From contig JAIPJY010000027.1 of the NCBI GenBank assembly GCA_021733925.1, forward strand, positions 1 to 64,000: a stretch of 64,000 bases of DNA, given 5' to 3'. Of the stretch, positions 41,001-48,543 are shown in pieces. A program made the translations under genes and the position numbers. This DNA comes from Prosthecobacter sp. GTDB taxonomy: Bacteria > Verrucomicrobiota > Verrucomicrobiia > Verrucomicrobiales > Verrucomicrobiaceae. Numbering within the stretch: position 1 is the first letter of the stretch; every line of letters starts with the position of its first letter. Under the pieces are notes generated by a model. The model made no database searches, had not been told where the DNA came from, and saw only the letters and a list, made by a program, of their open reading frames with translations.

Positions 41001-41355
41001 TCGCGTTGTTCGGCGTGGCCGGATGAATGTCGCACTGATAACCACCGATGGACCACTTGCCATTCTCCGGCAGTTCCTTGCTGCGATACTGAATCCCTGT
41101 GTTGTTGCCAGTTTCCTTGATCTTCGCGTGCAGCTCAAAGTTCTTCACCTTGCCGCCGCGCCAGATCAGAAACTGATTGTACGCCAGCTGCTCCGGCCCG
41201 GTGGTCTTGCCGGTGATGCAGCCATCTTCGACGCTCCAGAGTTCCGGATTGCCATCCCAGCCCGTGAGGTCTTTGCCGTTGAAGAGCGGTTTGAAGCCAT
41301 CCTGCGCGGAGGCAAGGGAGGTGAACAGGAGGGAGAGTAAAAGGAGACGATTCAT
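38002..41355 (-). CDS. Exported DUF1080/propeller/c-type cytochrome fusion
   Basis: Encodes 1117 residues: signal peptide (1-17), DUF1080/3-keto-disaccharide-hydrolase-like domain (about 20-205; PLFNGKDLTGWDG), a Lys/Ala/Pro/Gly linker (about 220-260), a PVC-type glucose/sorbosone-dehydrogenase-like propeller (about 275-620), a HEAT-like helical region (about 640-900), and a haem c domain with CYTCH near 985 plus the C-terminal DGTLMSGVVV beta segment. Likely an extracytoplasmic enzyme oxidising or hydrolysing sugars and passing electrons to its haem. No functional metal-site proof is possible by eye. The ATG at 41355 starts the signal peptide. Confidence 0.85.
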   Translation of the reverse strand: MNRLLLLSLLFTSLASAQDGFKPLFNGKDLTGWDGNPELWSVEDGCITGKTTGPEQLAYNQFLIWRGGKVKNFELHAKIKETGNNTGIQYRSKELPENGKWSIGGYQCDIHPATPNNAMVYEEKGRGIIVQNGQGVVIDPEGKRWLASEHEPVKVDIAEWHEYTVIAQGNHLIHKIDGKVTIDLLDFDESKRSLEGLLAFQIHRGPAMNVQIKDVMLKELPDGGVISFEKSAIPSDAQIIEAKGPAKGKGAAKGKAQPPAPAKGNAKGKAAKVKPKRPDAVGPAIGANVATPVTNIKTLPDFKVELLYSVPGGEEGSWVNLCTDDKGRIYASDQYGGLYRFKMPAPGKTLSPGDVQKVPADIRAVNGMLFAFGALYVGVNDYEKKIPSGLYRITDSDNDDMPDKVELLRAIDSGGDHGVHAVLLTPDGKGLYLITGNNAVLTETVPTSPVQKLWGDDHLLPRMPDGRGHNRSVMAPGGNVYRVSPDGKEFIQFANGFRNIFDGGVNRAGELFVYDADMEYDFNTSWYRPTRINHVVSGAEFGWRNGAGKYPEFYYDNLPATLNIGPGSPTGTTFGYGAKFPAKYQEAFYVLDWSWGKIYAVHLKPQGASYTATKEEFVTGGPLPVSDAIIGKDGAMYFTIGGRRVQSGLYRVTYAGSENTTVRNPENIRIAGMAGTPQGPQGIRRFIESFHGKADPKAVETVWPYLSDKDRFIRSAARTALEHNPIAEWESKALNEKNATAQLEALLALTRMTGACPTHRTEGYVVSTAKRDEILAALLKRDFKKLTNEQRMAYVRLIEIVLHRFGNPDDATVAAIIAKLDPSYPADNFELNWLLTETLAYLQAPNTAAKGMALIAAAESQEPQVEYARSLRFLKTGWTKELRTQQLEFFLKAANYKGGSSFAIFIEFIRKDSLATFTPEENAQLAELIARKPEVKSAIENVGTMFVGRTPTMWTLDELSAATSTGMKKRSFENGRKMFTAAACYTCHRFGNAGGMTGPDLTGAGGRYSPHDLLDNIINPSKVINEQFVPIIVTKNDGTLMSGVVVNLSGDGVTLNTDLTDPNQRVNVDRKEVKSIELSTVSPMPPMLLAMLKKDEILDLLAYVLSGGDKANAMFGK

Positions 41356-41564
41356 GGTTGGGCGCGTGGTTAAACGCGACCAACTATCCAAAATTACCAG
41401 CAAAGGATGTGTCGGATTCGGCAAATGGAGCTGGGATTGTCCATTTCAGGCCAGGAACCGCATGTCTTTATGGCAGAAAGTTGTGCCAACTCCGACGCTC
41501 GGTAGGACCGAATGGTATCACGAATGCCATTGAAAATGGCATGGCTTATGCCAATATCATTCCC

Positions 41565-41840
41565 ATGACTGCTACCGTCACCCTCGACAAAGCCGGGCGG
41601 CTCGTGCTTCCGAAGCCCGTGCGCGATCAACTGCACCTTCGTGCGGGTTCCAAACTGCGGCTTGATGTTATGGGCGATCACATGGAACTCACGCAGGAAG
41701 TTCCTGAGGTGAAAATTGTCCAGAAGAAAGACGGACTGCCCGTAGTGGTGGGATGGAAGGGTTTCGATGCCGCCAAGGCTGTACGTGAAATGCGTGAGGA
41801 TCAGGTGGCAAGACTGGACGCACCGTTCCGCAAGAAATGA
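41565..41840 (+). CDS. AbrB/SpoVT-type antitoxin (VapB)
   Basis: Encodes 91 residues with TVTLDKAGRLVLPKPVRDQLHLRAGSKLRL, the swapped-hairpin AbrB DNA-binding fold at the N-terminus and a C-terminal neutralising tail (KAVREMREDQVARLDAPF). Alternative starts at 41541 exist. It binds DNA as a dimer and, with the PIN toxin, represses its own promoter. Overlaps the toxin by 4 bases. Confidence 0.85.
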   Translation: MTATVTLDKAGRLVLPKPVRDQLHLRAGSKLRLDVMGDHMELTQEVPEVKIVQKKDGLPVVVGWKGFDAAKAVREMREDQVARLDAPFRKK

Positions 41841-42256
41841 ACGCATTCATCGACACTTCCATTCTGGTCGCTGCGATGATCGAGAGCGAGGACTTTCATG
41901 GCCGTTGTCGTGCCGTGGTGGCGCAAGGTGATGCAGGCATGTATGCGCACGGTATTACCGAGACGTTCAGCACGCTCACCGGTGGCAAGAAAACCTTTCG
42001 GCTGAGTGCTGCCGTCGCAGCAGAATTTCTCGATGACCACTTTGTTCCACGTCTCACCATCACCGCACTGACTCCCACGGAGATGCTGCGTGCCATGCGC
42101 GAGGCAGAGGCTCGCGGTGTAAGAGGCGGAGCCATCTTCGACTTTCTGCATCTCGTCGCCGCCCGAAAGGTCAAGGCCGACCGGTTTTACACGCTGAATA
42201 TCTCGAACTTCCGCGCCTTCCATCGCGCGGACGATCCAGAAATTGTGCATCCATAA
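41837..42256 (+). CDS. PIN-domain VapC toxin
   Basis: Encodes 139 residues. The acidic quartet is visible: AFIDTS at the N-terminus (Asp 6), GITETFSTLTG (Glu), IFDFLHLVAA (Asp) and a final Asn/Asp position near LNISNFRAF. VapC toxins are Mg-dependent RNases that cut tRNA or rRNA. The start overlaps the antitoxin stop (ATGA). A hairpin terminator follows. Confidence 0.9.
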   Translation: MNAFIDTSILVAAMIESEDFHGRCRAVVAQGDAGMYAHGITETFSTLTGGKKTFRLSAAVAAEFLDDHFVPRLTITALTPTEMLRAMREAEARGVRGGAIFDFLHLVAARKVKADRFYTLNISNFRAFHRADDPEIVHP

Positions 42257-42261
42257 ATGAA

Positions 42262-42282
42262 AGGGTGGCAACCTGCCACCCT
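42262..42282. terminator. Bidirectional hairpin between convergent genes
   Basis: AGGGTGGCA (42262-42270), loop ACC, and TGCCACCCT (42274-42282) form a perfect 9-bp stem between the VapC stop at 42256 and the giant gene stop at 42294. It lacks a clean U-tract on either strand, so a factor-assisted or weak terminator is likely. Confidence 0.55.
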
Positions 42283-42293
42283 CCATATGAGTC

Positions 42294-45200
42294 CTACTTC
42301 ATCGGATGCAGCTTCAGCAGCTCATCCGTCGTGAAGAGCATCATGCGGCCGGGGTTGGCGTCGCGGACGGCTTTGACTTCGGCGGCGGTGACAGGCTCCG
42401 CTTTGTTGCCGAAGTGGTTGCGGACGAAGGTGAGGACGCTGGCGATTTCTTCGTCTTTGAGCATGCCGCCGAAGGGGGTCATGGGGACCTGGCCGTTGTA
42501 TTCCTTGTCGCCGACTTTGAGGGGGCCCATGAGGCCGTACATGGCGATCTTGATGAGGCGGTCGCGGTCGGTGGTCACCCAGGGGCTCTTCACGATGCTT
42601 GGAAAGGCGGGATCAATGCCAGCGCCGTTGGGCTGATGGCAGGTGACGCAGTGGCCTTCGCGGAAATAGACATCCTGGCCGAGCTTGAACTGCTTTTTCG
42701 CGGAGTCGCTGAGATAGGCAGGCGGCGGGATCACGGGGTGTTCTGGGCGCACGACTTCGATGACTCCGGCGAGGCGATCCGCAGCGGTTTGGGCGGCGGC
42801 TTTGCTCCAGTCATCCAGCGGGAGCTTCGAGGCGATGGCGACGATGTTTTTCGCGGCGGGAATATTCGGCAGCCAGGAAGCGGCGACGATGGCTTCGAGA
42901 CGCACGCGGCCGTGTTCGTCGGCGGCTGCTTTTTCAAGCAGGGCGACGTGATCGGCGATGCGATAGGTGTTGTAGCGCAGCACGCGCACGGCGGCGGCAC
43001 GGGCGTGGAAGTCGGGGGAGGCGAGCATCTCACGCAGCAGGCCTTCATCGGCCTCGTTCAGACCCCAGGTGACCCAGAGGGCTTCGAGCTTGGCGTGGGT
43101 GTCCTTTTGTTCTGCGGCCCAGGCCTTGATGGCAGGCAGCACTTCCTTGGGATCGTGCGCACGCAGTTCGCGGCGGGCGCGGTAGCGGACGCGGAGTTCG
43201 GGCTCCTTGAGGTCTTCAAAGAGCGTGGCAAGCGGCGCACCGGCGACAGGCGCGGGCTTCACGAGCGGACGGCCCGCGTAGGTGATGCGGTAGATGCGGC
43301 CATGAACGTGGTCGCGCAGGGGATCGCGTGCGTTGTGCTGCATGTGACCGATGAGGACGTTGTGCCAGTCGATGACGTAGAGCGAGCCATCCGGTGCGAA
43401 TTCGAGATCCACAGGGCGGAAGTTGCCGTCCGTGCTGACGAGCAGGTCGTGTCGATGCGAGGTCTTCCAACCCGTGCCGTCGTCTTCGATTTTCACCTGC
43501 TTGATGCCGAGGAAGCCGATGGCGTTGCAGTAAATGAGATCGCCCTGCACTTCGTCGGGGAAATTGCGTGAGGAGACGACCTCCAGGCCGCTGGTGGGGC
43601 GCACCTTGTGGTCTTTCGGGACGAGATCCGCCGCAGAAGGGGTCTTGCTGCCAAAGGCGGGCTTCACCTCGACGGGCAGCGCCCAGTTCATGGTGGTGCC
43701 GGAGGTGTGCAGGAGGAAATCCTGGCCCCACTGGTCAAAGACGAAGCCCCAGGGATTGGGGATGCTCATCTGGATGGTGCGCTCCAGCATGCCGCGCTGC
43801 GGGCTGTAGCGGTAGAAGCCGCCATCGACGCAGCGCACAGGGCCGTAGGGTGTCTCGATGTTGGAGTGGAGGAACACGCCCTCGCACATCATGAAGGCAC
43901 CGCTGGGATCGGCCGTGTAGGCGCTGATGGCGTGGTGCGTGTCATGCGTGTCGAAGCCGCCGAGGATGATCTCCATGCTGTCCGCGTGGTCGTCGCCGTC
44001 TGTGTCGCGGATGAGCATGAGATTCGGCTCCTGGCTCACATAGACGCCCTCCGGGGCCAGCTCGAAGCCGATGGGCAGGTGCAGCTTGTCAGCGAAGACG
44101 ATTTCCTTGTCCGCCTTGCCGTCGCCGTCCGTGTCTTCGTAGATGAGGATTTTGTCATCCGGCATCGGATCGCCGGGCTTGTAGTGCGGGTAGGTCGGCA
44201 TCGTGGCGACCCACAGGCGGCCCTTGTTGTCGAAGGACATCTGCATCGGGTTCGCGAGGTTTGGGAACTCTTTTTCGGAGGCAAACATCTCCACCTTGTA
44301 GCCTTCGGGCACCTTGAGGGACTTCAGCGCGTCCTCGCCGTACAGGTACTTCTCGCTGCCGTTCTTGACGCTCGGCACGTAGTTCGTCGGCACGGGCGGG
44401 AGCACATGCGTCTTGCTGTCATCGACTTTCAAATTGGTGGTTTTGCCGGTGGCGACGGCGTGGATCAGGTTGTCACGCAGCGCGGTCATCTCGCGCGTCT
44501 TCTGCACTTCATCCGGGTAGTTTTGCGGGCCGTAGGGATTGTAGCGCCGGCCGTGGGCGTGGACGCCGTTGAGGATGTTGTAGTCATTGTTCCAGAACCA
44601 GTCCTTCTCCTTCACCGCCTCATGCACCAGCTTGGGATCCGCCTTCGACTCGTAGCTCGCATGGCCATACAGGCCGGTGGCGAGCATCTTGGCGACTTCC
44701 GCATAACCCTTGTCCGTCGGGATGAAACCGCCCGTGGTGAAGAACTCGCCGCCCTTGGACTCAAGTTCCTGCGTCGGGCTGAAGAGGTCAATGTAGGTCA
44801 GGCCGTGTTTTTTGGCGACTTTCTCAATGGCGCTCGCATACAGCAGCAGGTTTGAGTTTTCGACATCTCCCTTGGGCAGTTCGCGTTTCGCGCTCTGGTT
44901 TTCGTAGGCGATGGGGCTCACCAGCACGACGCGTGGAGCGGTCTTGCCGTTGTAGGCCTTGCTCAGGGTGTGCACGACCCAAGCGTCGAGTTCGGCCTCG
45001 AAATTGCCGACCTTGCCGGGGCCGTCGAAGGACTCATTGTAGCCGAAAAAGCCAACGACCGTGTCCGCCTGCAGATGCGTGAGCCACTGGTCCGGCGTGG
45101 CGTAGAAGCCCTGGCCGTTGTGGATGGGCTTGTCAGGATGAAACTTCTCCGCGCCGGGGAAGGCCCACTGCGAGGCGCGTGACGGATGCGGACGGAAGCC

Positions 45201-46484
45201 GGGGGTGTCGCCCACGTGGCCCATGTTGCGGAAGAAGAGATCGCGGTCAGGGTAGCGGAGCTCCAGCTCGGTCTCGATGCGGCTGTACCAGGTGTCACGC
45301 TCGGCCAGACCATTGCCCACAAGCACAATGTGCTCTCCCTTGCTCGGTGGTGCGACGGCCTGTGGGCGCGCGGAGGTGGCTGCGGTGGGTTCCACGCTGG
45401 GCTGATGCGGTGGCTTGACTTCCTCAGGCTTTTTCGCGTCCGCCTTCTTGCCTGCCACCTTCTTTGATTTGTCTTCGGGCAGTCCCATGGACGGGCTGCT
45501 GCCGGTGCCAAAGTCGCCGGGCTTGAGATTGCGCTGCTTGAAGTAGCCCGAGTCCTTGATGAAGCCGAAGGCGGTGGGGTTGAAGGGGTCGATGAAGGCG
45601 ACATCTGCCTTGGCCGCCACGGGCAGCTTCAGCAGCGAGTACACCGCATTGACGATGAGACGGCGCAGGTTCTCGTCCGTGTAGTCCAGGGACGCACCCA
45701 TTGTGGTGCAGAAGGAGCGGCCCTTGGTGGTGCCGTCGGGGGCGGTGTAGTCGTGCAGCCAGGCGATCGGCTGCATCGGTTCGTTCTTCGCACCTGCCAC
45801 GTTCTTGGATTTGGGATCGAGCGTCTCGGTGACCGCACCGCGCAGCAGGATCGTTTCGTTCTCCGGCTTCACATCCGGGGCACCATAGACATCGGTGGTG
45901 CAGAAGATCTCCCCGACACCGCGAAGGATTTCGTTCTTGCTGTTCGCTTCCACGACGACGCTGCGGGTGCCTTCCTTTTTGTGCGAGCCGTGATGGCTGA
46001 CCCATTTCTCCCCGAGGATTTTCAGACCGAATTCGGCCCACTTGAAGTCGCCCGTTTTGGCGCTGCCGGTGAAGGCATGCGTGGCCGTGCGGAAGCCGAT
46101 CACTGGTTTGCCGGCGTTCAGAAACTTGGCAAAATGAGCCAGGCTCGCGTCGGGCAACTGACGGAAACGGGTGCCGATGATGAGCAGGTCCGCGTCATCC
46201 AGCATCTCGGTGCCACGGATGTTCTTCTGGTTGTTCGGGTCGATGAAACCCGCCTTTTCGTCCGTGGAGAAGAGCACGATGCAGTTGAAACCATGCTTCT
46301 TGGCCAGGATCTTCGCCAGCATGGGCATGCTCTCTTCGGTGTGGTACTCCTCGTCACCGGCCACAAGGACGATCCTTTTGCCGCCTCCAGCACCGCCCGG
46401 ATTGGCTGAGATTTCGAGGTAGTCCTGCGCGTGCGCGGATGCGACCGAGCCAAGCAGGGCGAGGGTGAATAGAAGATGCTTCAT
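42294..46484 (-). CDS. Giant ThuA-like/SGNH-like/propeller/HEAT/c-type cytochrome fusion
   Basis: Encodes 1396 residues: signal peptide (1-19), a ThuA-type (glutamine-amidotransferase fold) domain (about 35-290; KRIVLVAGDEEYHTEESMPM), an SGNH-like domain (about 385-640), a PVC-type dehydrogenase-like propeller with Asp-rich calcium-type loops DTDGDGKADKE and DTDGDDHAD (about 735-1080), HEAT repeats (about 1100-1240), and a haem c domain with CVTCH near 1280 and a methionine candidate in MTPFGGM. In the SGNH-like part the nucleophile Ser is replaced (VGNGLAE rather than GDS) and the terminal DxxH reads IPTDKGY, so it is probably not a working esterase. Extracytoplasmic sugar oxidation with electron transfer is the likely theme. 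Confidence 0.85.
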   Translation of the reverse strand: MKHLLFTLALLGSVASAHAQDYLEISANPGGAGGGKRIVLVAGDEEYHTEESMPMLAKILAKKHGFNCIVLFSTDEKAGFIDPNNQKNIRGTEMLDDADLLIIGTRFRQLPDASLAHFAKFLNAGKPVIGFRTATHAFTGSAKTGDFKWAEFGLKILGEKWVSHHGSHKKEGTRSVVVEANSKNEILRGVGEIFCTTDVYGAPDVKPENETILLRGAVTETLDPKSKNVAGAKNEPMQPIAWLHDYTAPDGTTKGRSFCTTMGASLDYTDENLRRLIVNAVYSLLKLPVAAKADVAFIDPFNPTAFGFIKDSGYFKQRNLKPGDFGTGSSPSMGLPEDKSKKVAGKKADAKKPEEVKPPHQPSVEPTAATSARPQAVAPPSKGEHIVLVGNGLAERDTWYSRIETELELRYPDRDLFFRNMGHVGDTPGFRPHPSRASQWAFPGAEKFHPDKPIHNGQGFYATPDQWLTHLQADTVVGFFGYNESFDGPGKVGNFEAELDAWVVHTLSKAYNGKTAPRVVLVSPIAYENQSAKRELPKGDVENSNLLLYASAIEKVAKKHGLTYIDLFSPTQELESKGGEFFTTGGFIPTDKGYAEVAKMLATGLYGHASYESKADPKLVHEAVKEKDWFWNNDYNILNGVHAHGRRYNPYGPQNYPDEVQKTREMTALRDNLIHAVATGKTTNLKVDDSKTHVLPPVPTNYVPSVKNGSEKYLYGEDALKSLKVPEGYKVEMFASEKEFPNLANPMQMSFDNKGRLWVATMPTYPHYKPGDPMPDDKILIYEDTDGDGKADKEIVFADKLHLPIGFELAPEGVYVSQEPNLMLIRDTDGDDHADSMEIILGGFDTHDTHHAISAYTADPSGAFMMCEGVFLHSNIETPYGPVRCVDGGFYRYSPQRGMLERTIQMSIPNPWGFVFDQWGQDFLLHTSGTTMNWALPVEVKPAFGSKTPSAADLVPKDHKVRPTSGLEVVSSRNFPDEVQGDLIYCNAIGFLGIKQVKIEDDGTGWKTSHRHDLLVSTDGNFRPVDLEFAPDGSLYVIDWHNVLIGHMQHNARDPLRDHVHGRIYRITYAGRPLVKPAPVAGAPLATLFEDLKEPELRVRYRARRELRAHDPKEVLPAIKAWAAEQKDTHAKLEALWVTWGLNEADEGLLREMLASPDFHARAAAVRVLRYNTYRIADHVALLEKAAADEHGRVRLEAIVAASWLPNIPAAKNIVAIASKLPLDDWSKAAAQTAADRLAGVIEVVRPEHPVIPPPAYLSDSAKKQFKLGQDVYFREGHCVTCHQPNGAGIDPAFPSIVKSPWVTTDRDRLIKIAMYGLMGPLKVGDKEYNGQVPMTPFGGMLKDEEIASVLTFVRNHFGNKAEPVTAAEVKAVRDANPGRMMLFTTDELLKLHPMK

Positions 46485-46894
46485 GGTTGGGAAAAAACGG
46501 ACGGGAGATGCTTATACCGCATGAGGCGGTGAAACCGGACAATAAAAATGCGGGTTGGGTGGGAGAAATGAGCAGGGAATGATTCTTGCCAGAGACATGC
46601 GAGACACCCGCCGATGGTGGTGAAAGGGTGCGGTGCGCCGGGCAAGATCAATCAGTGTGGCGTGTCAAAGACCTTCGGTCCACAACAGGCATAATCTACT
46701 GTGATCCAGTTATTTGCGTCATATGGCCGCTTAGGCCATCTGGTGCGCGGCCCTCAATTTCGCGAGGTCTGCCAGGGTGATCCATAATATTGGGCACACA
46801 AGATCCAATACCCGTAGATCGGGCAGATCAAGTCGGCTCGATTCATTGCATTCAACTGGCTGATACTTCACGTGGCCGTCTAAGCCCGGGCAGC
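46485..46894. other. Gene-free gap of 410 bases
   Basis: Between the start of the giant fusion gene and the stop of the BamE-like gene. A small hairpin ATGGCC-GCTTA-GGCCAT lies at 46723-46739. No tRNA, coding sequence with family support, or terminator with U-tract was recognised. A short minus-strand frame at 46731-46922 is not supported (see rejected items). Confidence 0.5.
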
Positions 46895-47281
46895 TTAGTT
46901 TGCTCCGTGGGTGCGGCGCCACCCTTCCTGGAAGGCATTGCCATAGTCTTCGGCACCGGCACCAATGACTTTGCCGTCCGCTCCGAAGCGCACGACATGC
47001 TCTTCAACCTTTGCCCAGGTGCCATAGACCGGCACATGACGTTTCCAGCCCTGCTGCGCCCAGCGCCAGAGTTCGCCACTGGCGATGGTTTTCTTTTCAT
47101 CGGGTTCTCCCCATGCTGCGACGACTTGGGCCTTGGTCATGCCGGGCTTGATCGTTCCATCACTGGAAGCAGACCCCGTAGGCGTAGAAGCGCTTCCGTC
47201 ATTGCTGGCTGGAGCCACACATTGGCAAAGGCTGAGTGTGAGGGCGGCGAGTGAAAGGAGAGGGATGAATTTGAATGTCAT
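46895..47281 (-). CDS. BamE/SmpA-OmlA-like small lipoprotein
   Basis: Encodes 128 residues: a signal peptide ending in a lipobox-like LSLCQC, a Ser/Thr-rich linker, and DGTIKPGMTKAQVVAAWGEPDEK, the SmpA/OmlA beta-alpha motif (GMT, VxxxxGxP). The fold recurs in BamE, which helps outer-membrane protein assembly, and in other lipoproteins, so BamE function is not assured. The ATG at 47281 is used. Confidence 0.75.
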   Translation of the reverse strand: MTFKFIPLLSLAALTLSLCQCVAPASNDGSASTPTGSASSDGTIKPGMTKAQVVAAWGEPDEKKTIASGELWRWAQQGWKRHVPVYGTWAKVEEHVVRFGADGKVIGAGAEDYGNAFQEGWRRTHGAN

Positions 47282-47460
47282 AAGCGGCCTTTTTATCCAG
47301 AGCGGCTTCATTCGTCAAGCTTGAGTGCAAGGCTGGTAAATGCGCAGTTTCGGTCCCGCTTGCTGCCAGACTACGCTTGAAAGCCTGCCCATTGTCCACA
47401 CCGCGCTATGGCGGCCGAAGGGAGCCGGAAATGAACATAGGCCATGAATTTTGTGGGCCA

Positions 47461-47856
47461 CTACGACACCAGATCGCGCAGCCTTTGGGTCACCTCATCG
47501 CGGTTTAGGACACCAGCAGCGGTTTCGAGGGTGAGGTTTTCCCAGGCGTCTGCATTGAGGTCTTCGGTTTTCAACAAGCCATTCTCACTCAGGAAGACCA
47601 GGCAGGTGGCCAAGGCGACGGGTTTGCCGCCATCGATGAAGGCGTCATTGCGACAAAGGTAGAACAAATAGGCCGCTGCGATTTCGATGGGGTCCGAGAT
47701 CACGGGAGTTCCCAGCAGCGCGGCTTGGGGAGTTGCCAGGGCGGATTCGAGGAGTTCTCGGGAACGCAGGCCGGGACTGCCTTCATGCTCGGCGAGGACT
47801 GCGGCATGGATGGCGATTGTCCCTTCGAGGGTCGGATGGAGAATCGGGGGGCTCAT
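47461..47856 (-). CDS. Doc-like Fic-fold toxin with altered active site
   Basis: Encodes 131 residues of the Doc/death-on-curing type: HPTLEGTIAIHAAVLAEHEGSPGLRSRELLESALATPQ and AAAYLFYLCRNDAFIDGGKPVALATCLVFL. The catalytic loop normally reads HPFxDGNKRTA; here the His is Asp (NDAFIDGGKPVA), Asn is Gly and Arg is Pro. Doc phosphorylates EF-Tu using that His, so this protein may be inactive or use other chemistry. Paired with the AbrB antitoxin upstream with a 4-base overlap. Confidence 0.75.
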   Translation of the reverse strand: MSPPILHPTLEGTIAIHAAVLAEHEGSPGLRSRELLESALATPQAALLGTPVISDPIEIAAAYLFYLCRNDAFIDGGKPVALATCLVFLSENGLLKTEDLNADAWENLTLETAAGVLNRDEVTQRLRDLVS

Positions 47857-48083
47857 GAGAGGCGGCGGAAGAGCTCGCTGTTTTTTTGGATCAGGCGTTT
47901 GACAGTTTCAGCGGCTTTGGCGGCCTCGATGACTGCGGGGTACAGGGGGGTGATGGTGATCGTGCCGCCAGCGTGCACCTCGACGTTCACCTCATCTCCG
48001 ACCTTGAGTCGGGCAAGCTGGAGCAGGGCGGAATCGAAAATGAGGCCCTGAGAGTTGCCGATTTTGCTGATGGTCTTGATCAT
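47853..48083 (-). CDS. AbrB/MazE-type antitoxin of the Doc-like pair
   Basis: Encodes 76 residues: IKTISKIGNSQGLIFDSALLQLARLKVGDEVNVEV is the swapped-hairpin DNA-binding half, and VIEAAKAAETVKRLIQKNSELFRRL is the helical toxin-binding tail. A promoter with perfect TTGACA (48112-48117) and TAGTTT (48089-48094), 17 bases apart on the minus strand, would start transcription about at the ATG, so the message could be leaderless. Confidence 0.85.
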   Translation of the reverse strand: MIKTISKIGNSQGLIFDSALLQLARLKVGDEVNVEVHAGGTITITPLYPAVIEAAKAAETVKRLIQKNSELFRRLS

Positions 48084-48543
48084 GGGTTAAACTATGTATT
48101 ACGTGGTGAGTTGTCAATTGTGAGAGTGGCCCTAGTTCATGCCCTGGGTTGGTGGACCTAGTATGAGCTACCGTAGTTCCAGAGGGTGCTGGCATGGTGC
48201 GAGGCCTTGGGAGTGCGGCTGCGATTAGCCCGCATTTATCAGACTCAGAGGGAATCTGAAAACAGCGTGTCGCACGCGTAATGTAGCTCGGAATTCCGAT
48301 TCCGAGTGGCACCCTTCGCGGAATCGGAATTCCGCGCTACATCCCCGCATGTCAATGTTGGGAGTGTGAGAGGTGCGGGTTAGCTGCCGCTTTCGAGCGT
48401 CTCGTGGTGTTCGAGAGCTGACCAGCCTGCGAAAGCGGTAGCTGCGCTCGTGCCTCGCTACGCAACCGCAGTCCAAACGGGGTGCGGTTCGAATCGGTAT
48501 TTATCAGGTTAAACTATGTTTTACGCCTCAAGCTTAGAGACGT
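48084..48543. repeat. Hairpin-rich gap bounded by a 19-bp direct repeat
   Basis: GGTTAAACTATGTATTACG at 48085-48103 recurs as GGTTAAACTATGTTTTACG at 48507-48525. Between them are three inverted repeats: 48281-48304 with 48319-48342 (23 of 24 bases paired), 48382-48395 with 48430-48443 (13 of 14), and AACCGCA at 48464-48470 with TGCGGTT at 48483-48489. The left repeat copy contains the proposed -10 of the antitoxin promoter. No protein frame with family support was found. The layout suggests a small non-autonomous repeat element or local duplication. Confidence 0.6.

Noticed and set aside
42294-46484. Active SGNH esterase in the giant fusion
   Set aside because: The nucleophile Ser and final DxxH motif are absent (VGNGLAE and IPTDKGY), unlike the intact blocks of the BNR-SGNH gene at 3627.
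46731-46922. Short minus-strand frame in the 410-base gap
   Set aside because: It overlaps the end of the BamE-like gene, has no family sequence and no ribosome site.
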